NCBI GenBank assembly: GCA_958447445.1
Contig: CAUDAE010000104.1
Coordinates: 1-6,767 of the forward strand
Reading direction: 5' to 3'
DNA length: 6,767 nt
From: an uncultured Collinsella sp.
Lineage (GTDB): Bacteria > Actinomycetota > Coriobacteriia > Coriobacteriales > Coriobacteriaceae
Shown: in pieces, positions 1 through 6,477 of the stretch
How positions within the stretch are numbered: position 1 is the first letter of the stretch
Layout: each line of letters opens with the position of its first letter
Notes under the pieces: generated by a model
Database searches by the model: none
Told to the model about the DNA's origin: nothing
The model's input: only the letters and a program-made list of their open reading frames with translations
Position numbers and translations under genes: made by a program

Positions 1-45
1 GCGGCCGCTGGCGCCCGGGCAGCGCCGGGGACCGCACCCATACGA
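1..45. other. GC-rich stretch downstream of the tsaB-rimI-tsaD stop, no gene recognised
   Basis: This is the sequence left after the stop codon of the last gene. It is much richer in G and C than the rest of the window and begins with an 8-base palindrome, GCGGCCGC. Bases 10-14 (GGCGC) and 22-26 (GCGCC) can pair as a 5-bp stem around a 7-base loop. On the minus strand the stem is not followed by a run of T, so it does not qualify as an ordinary intrinsic terminator. It could equally be the spacer before the next gene. The window edge prevents a decision. Confidence 0.3.
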
Positions 46-2430
46 CTACAGCGTCATGTTTGGATCGGCGTCGACGTCGAACGGCGAGATTTCACCTCGG
101 TCGAATTTACGGCGGGCGACCTCCGCGATCATGGCTGCGTTATCGGTGCAGGCAGACAAGGGCGGCACCGTCACGCGGATCCCCTGACGACCGAGCTTCT
201 TGATCATCATCTCGCGCAGATGCGGATTAGCCGAGACACCGCCGCCGATGCAATACTCCTTGCATCCGGTAGCGTGCAATGCGTTTTTGGCCTTCTTGTA
301 CTGCACGTCAAAGACAGCTGCCTCAAACGAAGCTGCCAGATCGGGCAGGTGAATCGTGCGCCCGGCCTTGGTCTCCTGCTCGATGTAGAGCGTCACGGCC
401 GTTTTAAGGCCCGAAAGCGAGAAACGATAGTCTCCCCTGCTGTTGAGCGCACGGGGGAAATCAATCGCGCGGGGATTGCCTGTCTCGGCCAGCTTGGAAA
501 TGATGGGGCCACCGGGATAGCCCAGGCCCAACGCCTTGGCCACCTTGTCGAAGGCCTCGCCCACGGCGTCGTCGAGCGTCTCACCGAGCACCTCGTAGTC
601 GCCCCATGCCTTTACGTGCACGAGCATGGTGTGCCCGCCCGAGACAAGCGTAAAGATAAACGGAGGCTTGAGGTCAGGCTGCGCCAGCAAGTTGGCAAAC
701 AGGTGCCCCTCCAGATGGTTGACGCATACGAGCGGCTTACCGGCAGCGTAGGCAAAGCCTTTGGCAAAGGCAACGCCCACCACGAGGGCGCCCACCAGGC
801 CCGGACCCTGTGTCACGCCCACGGCGGCAAGCTCGCTGGGGGCAATGGCTCCACCCTCAAGACCAAGCGATGCTGCGGCATCCTCGAGCGCCGCATCCAC
901 GACACTCACAATCACCTCAACGTGTTTGCGCGAGGCGATCTCGGGCACCACGCCGCCAAAGCGGGCATGAAAATCAATCTGTGTCGACACCTGGTTGGCC
1001 AGCATATTGCCATCCGCATCGATAATCGCCACGGCCGTCTCGTCGCAGGAACTCTCGATAGCGAGCACTAGGCGGCGGCGCTCAATTTCGGCACGCTCCC
1101 CCTCGGAGCGCCCAGGCGCAGGCAGCGGCCATACGCGCTGCTCTGCCGCCGTCGGCTCGGGCGAAGCATTGTCGACCGGAAGCACCAGGGGCAGCGGCGC
1201 CGTCATGACGATGGCATCCTTGCCGACACCGTAGTAGCCGCGGCGACGGCCAGCCTCGGTAAAGCCCAGAGCGTTATAAAGCGCGATCGCCCCCTCGTTA
1301 CCGTCCTCGACCTCGAGCGAAGCCGTGGTGCAGCCGAGCATCTGGGCATCATAGCTCACGTGCGACAGCAGCTTGCGGGCAATGCCCTCGCGGCGATGTG
1401 CCGGGTCGACGGCGACATCCAGAATCTGCACATCACCGTCCACGACCATACCGCCGGCAAGGCCCAGCAGCTTGCCGTCGTCGTGTGCCACCCACCAACT
1501 ACGCGGCGCAGCGACGTCCTCGCCCAGTTCGGACAGGAACATGCCCGGCGTCCACGCCTTGTGTCCGGCACCTTCAAAGCAGGCAGCCTCTAGCGCGCTC
1601 GCGCCCTCGGCATCCGCCGCGCCCATGGGACGGAACTGCAGATGACGACCGGCGAGCTCATCGGCAACGCCCGTAATTTCGCTCTGTGCACTCTCGGCAA
1701 GACCAAGACGCTTGCGCTCGTTTTCCTCGGCATCAGAAAGGCGCGTGTAAATCGGCAGGACGCGAGCCGGATCGCTGTCACCCGCAGCGTGCGCGAGCAG
1801 CAAGCCCTCGCCCGAAGGCCACCACAGGTCGCGCTCCACGCAGCGGGCGGTCTCGTCCTCACCCAGCAGCTTGCCATAGCGTACGAGACCGTCACCGGTC
1901 AGCTGAACCTGGTCCCAGTCCGCTGCTTGGCGCCACTCATCGAGCGCCACGGCGGCCTTGACCACGTGTTCGCGCTCAAATTGACGCTCGGGACCCTCAT
2001 CGACCAGCATATACAGCGCCGGATATACCTCACCGCGCATAGCATCGGCCAAGATACCAAGCTTGCCGCGCACGCCAGCCTTCCACGCCGTCCAAGCGCA
2101 AGCGTCGAGCGTCGACACACCCAACAGCGGCACGTTGGCACCGCGCGCCAAGCCCTTGGCGGTGGAAATGCCGATACGCACGCCGGTAAACGAACCCGGA
2201 CCGCGACCGACGACGTAACTGCCCACGTCAGCACGGTCCATGCCGGCCTGAGCAAGCACGCTGTCGACGGTATTCACGAGCTCAACGTTGGCGTGACGGC
2301 GACACATGTGGTCGCCACTCACGAGCTTCGTCTCGCCCGTCTGTCCATCAATCCAGCTTGCCGCGCAGGCAAGCATGTCGGTCGAGGTATCGAGCGCCAC
2401 CACCAGCGCGTTGTCGTTATGCAAGCTCAT
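46..2430 (-). CDS. tsaB-rimI-tsaD: TsaB-RimI-TsaD fusion: tRNA t6A37 synthesis subunits joined to ribosomal-protein-alanine N-acetyltransferase
   Basis: A 794-residue cytoplasmic protein made of three enzymes that are usually separate. Residues about 8-245 are TsaB, the TsaD partner with an ASKHA fold, recognised by ALDTST near the start, GRGPGSFTG (75-83) and RGEVYPALY. Residues about 264-412 are a GNAT domain like RimI, which acetylates the N-terminal alanine of ribosomal protein S18: acetyl-CoA loop RREGIA (346-351), LEVEDGN (372-378, E373) and the tyrosine pair 399-400. A linker rich in Pro, Ala and Glu (about 413-452) leads to TsaD, the threonylcarbamoyl transferase: AIESSCDET (457-465), metal-binding H572 and H576 in NHLEGH, SGGHT (597-601), GGGVSAN (729-735) and CTDN with D763. 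All three domains look full length with key motifs present. The start chosen is ATG at 2430, with AAGG nine bases upstream; a TTG at 2448 would add six residues but has no ribosome site. It overlaps tsaE by 14 bases, suggesting coupled translation. The TsaC/Sua5 enzyme that supplies threonylcarbamoyl-AMP is not in this window. Confidence 0.95.
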   Translation of the reverse strand: MSLHNDNALVVALDTSTDMLACAASWIDGQTGETKLVSGDHMCRRHANVELVNTVDSVLAQAGMDRADVGSYVVGRGPGSFTGVRIGISTAKGLARGANVPLLGVSTLDACAWTAWKAGVRGKLGILADAMRGEVYPALYMLVDEGPERQFEREHVVKAAVALDEWRQAADWDQVQLTGDGLVRYGKLLGEDETARCVERDLWWPSGEGLLLAHAAGDSDPARVLPIYTRLSDAEENERKRLGLAESAQSEITGVADELAGRHLQFRPMGAADAEGASALEAACFEGAGHKAWTPGMFLSELGEDVAAPRSWWVAHDDGKLLGLAGGMVVDGDVQILDVAVDPAHRREGIARKLLSHVSYDAQMLGCTTASLEVEDGNEGAIALYNALGFTEAGRRRGYYGVGKDAIVMTAPLPLVLPVDNASPEPTAAEQRVWPLPAPGRSEGERAEIERRRLVLAIESSCDETAVAIIDADGNMLANQVSTQIDFHARFGGVVPEIASRKHVEVIVSVVDAALEDAAASLGLEGGAIAPSELAAVGVTQGPGLVGALVVGVAFAKGFAYAAGKPLVCVNHLEGHLFANLLAQPDLKPPFIFTLVSGGHTMLVHVKAWGDYEVLGETLDDAVGEAFDKVAKALGLGYPGGPIISKLAETGNPRAIDFPRALNSRGDYRFSLSGLKTAVTLYIEQETKAGRTIHLPDLAASFEAAVFDVQYKKAKNALHATGCKEYCIGGGVSANPHLREMMIKKLGRQGIRVTVPPLSACTDNAAMIAEVARRKFDRGEISPFDVDADPNMTL

Positions 2431-2923
2431 CTTGTACAGCCTTATCAATCAAATGGGAAAGCTCCATTGCGCGGTCACCGTGCGCCTCGAGCGTTATCGT
2501 TCGCACATCGCTGTCGCCCTCATCACGCTTGAGCGTCACCGAAAGATACTCATCCGTCAGCTCGTCCTGGAATTGTTCGCCCCATTCCAGCAGGCAAGCA
2601 CCCTCATAGCCCAGCACATCGAAAATGCCCGTATCCTCGAGCTCGTAGGCATGCTCCAGGCGGTATAGATCAAAGTGAAACAGCGGAATACGACCTTGAT
2701 CGTGAACGGCCATGAGCGCAAACGTAGGGCTCGTAACCATATGCCCATCGCCCAGCCCGCGCGAGACGCCCTTGGTAAAGTGAGTTTTGCCCACTCCCAG
2801 GCCACCGGTCAGGATGAGCACATCGCCGTCCTCAAGGCACGGTGCAATTAGCTCGCCAAAGTACTCCGTATCGGCAGCGCAAGTCGTTTTGTAAGTACCT
2901 ACCCCCAGGCGCTCCAGGGACAT
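2417..2923 (-). CDS. tsaE: TsaE, ATPase of the tRNA threonylcarbamoyladenosine (t6A) system
   Basis: A 168-residue P-loop ATPase that binds the TsaB-TsaD pair and drives turnover of t6A synthesis on tRNA in the cytoplasm. The Walker A motif GGLGVGKT is at 40-47 (K46, T47), followed by the family's TSPTF at 64-68, HFDLYRLE at 83-90 and LLEWGEQF at 111-118. Length is slightly above the common 150-160, with a charged C-terminal tail that overlaps the next gene. The start ATG at 2923 has AAGGAG five bases upstream. The gene lies 12 bases after the glycosylase gene, and its end overlaps the TsaB-RimI-TsaD gene by 14 bases, so its partners are made from the same message. Identification is firm from motifs and context. 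Confidence 0.96.
   Translation of the reverse strand: MSLERLGVGTYKTTCAADTEYFGELIAPCLEDGDVLILTGGLGVGKTHFTKGVSRGLGDGHMVTSPTFALMAVHDQGRIPLFHFDLYRLEHAYELEDTGIFDVLGYEGACLLEWGEQFQDELTDEYLSVTLKRDEGDSDVRTITLEAHGDRAMELSHLIDKAVQDELA
2440..2443 (-). promoter_or_regulatory. Weak Shine-Dalgarno inside tsaE deciding the start of tsaB-rimI-tsaD
   Basis: AAGG lies nine bases before the ATG at 2430, inside the tsaE coding region. The upstream in-frame TTG at 2448 has no purine-rich site before it, so 2430 is the better start. The weak site and 14-base overlap fit translational coupling to tsaE. Confidence 0.45.
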
Positions 2924-2928
2924 ATATG

Positions 2929-2934
2929 CTCCTT
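2929..2934 (-). promoter_or_regulatory. Shine-Dalgarno of tsaE
   Basis: AAGGAG with a five-base spacer before the ATG at 2923, placed directly after the glycosylase stop codon (2936-2938). It supports the tsaE start. Confidence 0.7.
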
Positions 2935-2935
2935 A

Positions 2936-3556
2936 TTATTCCGAGGCGTCCTCTGGTGCGGGATGTCGCTCCAGATAGTCGCCCAGCATCTTAAAGTCTT
3001 CCTCCAGCAGCTCCTGCCACGCCGGATTGCGTAGCGCTGCTGCCGGATGGAACGTGGGCATTACTACAAAATGCCCCATCTGGTGGAACCTGCCGCGCAG
3101 CTTAGTAATGCCAATCTCGGTCTTAAGCACAAAGTGCGTCGCGGGGTTGCCGAGCGTCACGATAATATCGGGCCAGATGCTTCGAATCTGCTCACGCAAA
3201 AACGGCGAGCAAGCCAGCACTTCCTCGGGAAGTGGATTGCGGTTTCCCGGCGGGCGGCACTTAAGCACGTTGGCAATGTAGACGTCTTCGCGTTTGAGCC
3301 CCGCCAGCGACAAAATGCCGTTGAGGTCCTCGCCTGCCGCCCCCACAAAGGGCTCGCCCTGCAAATCCTCATTGCGGCCCGGCGCCTCGCCAATAAACAT
3401 CACACGAGCGCGGGGGTTTCCCACGCCAAACACGATATTGTGACGCGACTGGTAGAGCTGGCAGAGGTGACAATCGCCCAGAACGGCCTCAATTTCCTCG
3501 AGTGCGACCTCACGTGGTGCCTGATGGGTATGGCCAGGGATGTGCATGACGCCCAT
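2936..3556 (-). CDS. Family 4 (iron-sulfur) uracil-DNA glycosylase
   Basis: A 206-residue protein of the family 4 uracil-DNA glycosylases (UDGa), which remove uracil from DNA arising by cytosine deamination or dUTP misincorporation, starting base-excision repair. Visible family marks: GEAPG at 56-60, running on into the sequence to FVGAAG at 70-75 (uracil-binding and catalytic region), LKCRPPGNRNP at 98-108, and FHPAAALRNP at 169-178 carrying the conserved His-Pro. Four cysteines, C29, C32, C100 and C116, match the spacing that binds a 4Fe-4S cluster in this family. The last dozen residues are a low-complexity acidic tail. ATG at 3556 is chosen because AGGAG lies five bases upstream, overlapping the alr stop codon; a second in-frame ATG at 3547 is possible. 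It sits between alr and tsaE, where many actinobacteria have no such gene (from memory), so it looks like a passenger in this operon. The related but distinct phage SPO1 polymerase-like domain name often used for this family is the same fold. Confidence 0.93.
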   Translation of the reverse strand: MGVMHIPGHTHQAPREVALEEIEAVLGDCHLCQLYQSRHNIVFGVGNPRARVMFIGEAPGRNEDLQGEPFVGAAGEDLNGILSLAGLKREDVYIANVLKCRPPGNRNPLPEEVLACSPFLREQIRSIWPDIIVTLGNPATHFVLKTEIGITKLRGRFHQMGHFVVMPTFHPAAALRNPAWQELLEEDFKMLGDYLERHPAPEDASE

Positions 3557-3561
3557 GGCGA

Positions 3562-3566
3562 CTCCT
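3562..3566 (-). promoter_or_regulatory. Shine-Dalgarno of the uracil-DNA glycosylase, overlapping the alr stop codon
   Basis: AGGAG five bases before the ATG at 3556; its first two bases are the last two of the alr TAG stop. This supports 3556 over the in-frame ATG at 3547 and suggests coupled translation of the two genes. Confidence 0.7.
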
Positions 3567-4710
3567 ACACGTAGACCTTGTCGAGGCGCATGCCAAAGCC
3601 GCAGGCGACCTCGTAGTTAATCGTTCCGCGCAGTCGGGCCATCTCGTCCATAGTGATCTCGGCATCGCCATCGCGGCCGACAATAATCATCTCGTCACCA
3701 TACTCGGCCTCGGGAATCTCGTGTGCCGGGTTGGACTGAATGGCGACCATAAACTGATCCATGCAGATATTGCCAACCTGATGCACGCACTCGCCGCGAT
3801 ACAGCACATCCATACGATTGGAAAGCGTACGCGATAGGCCGTCGGCATAACCAATCGGCAGCGTGCAGATCTGAACGCGCGTACGCGGTACGCGGTAGGT
3901 AAAACCGTAGCCCACGCCCTCACCCATCGCAGGGTGTGCCACGCGCGTCACGCGCGCATGGACGCTCATAACGGGATCAAGCTGCATCACGCGGCCACTC
4001 AGCTCGCACGGCTGCATGCCATACAAGCCAACGCCGGCGCGAATCATATCAAAATGCATCGAGGGGTCGAGCATCGAGGACGGCGTGTTAGCACAATGCA
4101 CGATACCGCACTCAAAACCCGCATCCTTAATGGCCTGAACGGCCTCGGTAAAGCGCTGACACTGCAGCTTGTAGTCCCAACCCGAAGGCTCATCGGCCGT
4201 GGCAAAGTGCGTAAATACGCCGTCGCACTGAATACCGCGATGGAAATTAATACCGCGGACAAAGTCGAGCACCTGCGTGTAATGTACGCCAATGCGGTTC
4301 ATGCCCGTCTCGATGGCGAGATGATACTTGCCCACCTTGCCCGCCGCGACGGCACATTCGCCATACGCAAGAGCAAAGTCAGACGTATAGACCGAGGGCA
4401 TGATATCAAACTCGAGCAACGTCGGAATGGCCTCGATAGGCGGCTCGCTTAGGATGAGGATGGGCTTCGTAATCCCGCCCTGTCGGAGCTCAACGCCCTC
4501 GTTAACCGTCGCCACGGCAAACATGTCGGCACCAGCCGAATACATGATCTTGGCGCACTCAACAGCTCCATGACCATAAGCATCGGCCTTGACCACGCAA
4601 CACAAGCGCTGACGTGGATTCAACAAGTTCTTATAGGCCCTCGTGTTGCGACGGAGCGCCCCGCGGTCGATCTCGACCCAGGACCAGCGCGTCAAATCGG
4701 CTTTATTCAT
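3565..4710 (-). CDS. alr: Alanine racemase (PLP-dependent)
   Basis: A 381-residue cytoplasmic enzyme that interconverts L- and D-alanine, supplying D-Ala for peptidoglycan. The pyridoxal phosphate lysine is K41 in VVKADAYGHG (39-48). The second catalytic base is expected at Y268 in GVGYGFTY (265-272), corresponding to Y265 of the Geobacillus enzyme. Other family segments are ETGMNRIG (134-141), HCANTPSS (205-212), RAGVGLYG (224-231), PIGYADGLSR (285-294) and NICMDQ (314-319). The N-terminal TIM-barrel and C-terminal beta domain both appear complete and length is normal. The start codon lies two bases after the nnr stop (TAA-TC-ATG). No good ribosome site is close; the best purine run, GAAGGG at 4730-4725, is 14 bases away, so initiation probably depends on ribosomes finishing nnr. 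The stop codon forms part of the ribosome site of the following glycosylase gene. Confidence 0.97.
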   Translation of the reverse strand: MNKADLTRWSWVEIDRGALRRNTRAYKNLLNPRQRLCCVVKADAYGHGAVECAKIMYSAGADMFAVATVNEGVELRQGGITKPILILSEPPIEAIPTLLEFDIMPSVYTSDFALAYGECAVAAGKVGKYHLAIETGMNRIGVHYTQVLDFVRGINFHRGIQCDGVFTHFATADEPSGWDYKLQCQRFTEAVQAIKDAGFECGIVHCANTPSSMLDPSMHFDMIRAGVGLYGMQPCELSGRVMQLDPVMSVHARVTRVAHPAMGEGVGYGFTYRVPRTRVQICTLPIGYADGLSRTLSNRMDVLYRGECVHQVGNICMDQFMVAIQSNPAHEIPEAEYGDEMIIVGRDGDAEITMDEMARLRGTINYEVACGFGMRLDKVYV

Positions 4711-4712
4711 GA

Positions 4713-6329
4713 TTAGTCATCCGACCCTTCGTCCATGATCCCCAGATCTTCGAGCGCATCCTTTGCTGCCAGCTCCATGGCAGGACCAATCAAGTCGATA
4801 AGATCGGTCGCGATAACGCTCTTCTCACCATACTCCGTCGCCGCGGCAAAACCGGCGTAGCTGTGAAGTGCGACGGCGTACGAATACAGCAACTCCCAAC
4901 GATCCATCTCGTCGCGCATGGTGGCAAGCGTGCCGGCCAAAATACCCGCGAGAACATCACCCGAACCGGCAGTTGCCAGAGAAGCCGGACCCGAAAGTGG
5001 CAGCAGCACACGCTCAACGCCACAGATAGCCGTCGTCGGCCCCTTGGCAATGACCACCAGATTGTCGGAGCCTGCAGCCCAGACAACCTTCTGCGCGGCT
5101 GCAATCGCGGTACCAAGGTCGTTCACCTCGTCACCGGCAACCAGACGCGAAAGCTCACGATAGTGCGGCGTCATAACCAACGGCTGCTCGCGACGATACA
5201 TCTCGGGGTTACTATCAATACCGTCAATGGCAATCTTAGCAAGGCAGTTGAGTGCATCGGCATCCAAAATAAGCGGTACATCAAGCTCGAGCAAGCCCGA
5301 AACCACCTGCATAGCGCCGGCAGACGTCGTCATACCGGGACCGCACAGTACGCAGCTGTACTTCTTTGCAATCTCGCACACCGTCATGCGCGCAGCGGCG
5401 CCAAAGGAGCCGCGGGAATCAGACGGAATAGCAAAGACGGGAATCGAAGGAAGTGCCATGCGAATAAGATTAGCGCAGGCGTCAGGAGCCGCGACTGCCA
5501 CGTAACCAGCACCCGCGCGAGCTGCAGACTTAGCCGCCATAATGGCAGCACCAGGATATTGCGCAGATCCGGCGACAATAAGCACAGAGCCACGGGAATA
5601 CTTATCGATATTCGTAGGAAGTGGAGCAAAGAAATCAACTAAGTCACCGGGCTCGACAATCTCGGCGGCGTGGTCGACATCATCGATGACCTCGTCAAGA
5701 CGGTCGTAAAGATTGCCGCAGATCAAATCGCCAGCATACTCAGGGCCATCGGCGCTATACAAACCAATCTTGGGCGCAATCATCGTCACCGTATGTTCGG
5801 CACGAATGCAGTCGTCATCAACAACGCCCGTCTCGGCATTCAGGCCCGAGGGGACATCAATGGATACGACACAATCGGCGCATTCATTGACCGTAGGAAT
5901 CCAGATGGAGAACGGCGCACGCAGATTCCCGTGAAAACCGGTACCAAAAATGGCATCGACAACAACATCGGCCTTATCGATCAAAACCTCGAGTTCGTCA
6001 CGCGAAGGGCCGACGCAAACGTGCACATCGCGGCCGGCAGTACGACGAGCAACATGACGTGCCAGAGCAGCAGGAATCTCATCCGGTTCAACCGGAGAAA
6101 CGATATCCACGTCCACACCCTTATGGCTCAGGATATCGGCGGCAACCCAACCGTCGCCGCCATTATTACCAAAACCGACCAGAACGAGAACCCGATCGGG
6201 ATTGAGCTTCAAGACCTCGTTGGCGGCAAACTCACCCGCTAGCTCCATAAGCTCGGCCTTCGAAGTCCCTTCGCGTTCAATGATATCCTCGAGACGAACG
6301 ACTTCTTCGGTACTCAAAACCGGTTTCAT
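4713..6329 (-). CDS. nnr: Bifunctional NAD(P)HX epimerase / ADP-dependent NAD(P)HX dehydratase
   Basis: A 538-residue metabolite-repair enzyme that restores NADH and NADPH damaged by hydration. The N-terminal epimerase domain (YjeF_N, about 1-225) shows VGFGNNGGDGW (51-61), VDAIFGTGFHG (124-134) and SIDVPSGLNAETG (156-168). The C-terminal dehydratase domain (YjeF_C, ribokinase-like, about 228-520) shows KYSRGSVLIVAGS (243-255), LDADALN (355-361), TPHYREL (387-393), KGPTTAI (429-435) and ATAGSGDVLAGI (452-463), with D458 the expected catalytic aspartate. The order epimerase then dehydratase is the usual fused form. One difference stands out: the dehydratase loop that commonly reads HPGE or similar is HYRE here. 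The ATG at 6329 has AGGAG five bases upstream and directly abuts the stop codon of the preceding short frame. A short acidic tail ends the protein. Both domains seem intact. Confidence 0.95.
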   Translation of the reverse strand: MKPVLSTEEVVRLEDIIEREGTSKAELMELAGEFAANEVLKLNPDRVLVLVGFGNNGGDGWVAADILSHKGVDVDIVSPVEPDEIPAALARHVARRTAGRDVHVCVGPSRDELEVLIDKADVVVDAIFGTGFHGNLRAPFSIWIPTVNECADCVVSIDVPSGLNAETGVVDDDCIRAEHTVTMIAPKIGLYSADGPEYAGDLICGNLYDRLDEVIDDVDHAAEIVEPGDLVDFFAPLPTNIDKYSRGSVLIVAGSAQYPGAAIMAAKSAARAGAGYVAVAAPDACANLIRMALPSIPVFAIPSDSRGSFGAAARMTVCEIAKKYSCVLCGPGMTTSAGAMQVVSGLLELDVPLILDADALNCLAKIAIDGIDSNPEMYRREQPLVMTPHYRELSRLVAGDEVNDLGTAIAAAQKVVWAAGSDNLVVIAKGPTTAICGVERVLLPLSGPASLATAGSGDVLAGILAGTLATMRDEMDRWELLYSYAVALHSYAGFAAATEYGEKSVIATDLIDLIGPAMELAAKDALEDLGIMDEGSDD

Positions 6330-6461
6330 CTATGCTCCTAGCGTATCTTGCGAAGCATCGCCCAGGTGCTCCGTCAATGCTGAATTCTGCAGCTGCTCAA
6401 GCTCATCTAAAACAGAGCGAGCCTCTTTAAATGTCTGCGCTACGCGTTTCTTGGTGCTCAC
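6330..6461 (-). CDS. 43-codon frame after acpS: probable detached AcpS tail, or a small hypothetical protein
   Basis: From GTG at 6461 this frame encodes 43 residues, predicted mostly helical and charged (TFKEARSVLDELEQLQ in the centre), ending in TAG directly against the nnr ATG. AGAGGA at 6471-6466 could serve as its ribosome site, four bases before GTG. However, the same bases translate upstream of GTG as RPKPKEEK, a linker-like string in frame, and the frame stays open back to 6692 under acpS. I infer that this is the C-terminal extension of an originally longer AcpS, shifted out of frame by loss of sequence near 6478-6500. I do not recognise a domain, and independent expression as a small protein cannot be excluded. 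No membrane segment or signal peptide is visible. Confidence 0.45.
   Translation of the reverse strand: MSTKKRVAQTFKEARSVLDELEQLQNSALTEHLGDASQDTLGA
6335..6339 (-). promoter_or_regulatory. Shine-Dalgarno of nnr
   Basis: AGGAG five bases before the nnr ATG. It lies inside the last codons of the preceding 43-codon frame, whose TAG directly touches the ATG, so any ribosome finishing that frame would stop at the nnr start. Confidence 0.7.
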
Positions 6462-6477
6462 CTTTTCCTCTTTTGGC

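Noticed and set aside
10..26. Hairpin as a rho-independent terminator of the operon
   Set aside because: The stem is only 5 bp and no T-rich run follows it on the minus strand.
220..1071. Plus-strand open frame of 283 codons opposite the TsaD domain
   Set aside because: It lies fully antisense to a frame with complete TsaD motifs, and its translation has no recognisable domain and is rich in Arg, His and Gly, as expected of a codon-bias shadow.
1642..2532. Plus-strand open frame of 296 codons opposite the TsaB domain and the end of tsaE
   Set aside because: It crosses two well-supported minus-strand genes, has no domain I recognise and no convincing ribosome site; treated as a shadow.
3934..4452. 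Plus-strand open frame of 172 codons opposite alr
   Set aside because: Fully inside alr on the other strand, no domain features.
4863..5642. Plus-strand open frame of 259 codons opposite the dehydratase domain of nnr
   Set aside because: Antisense to intact catalytic motifs, Arg/His-rich with no family signature.
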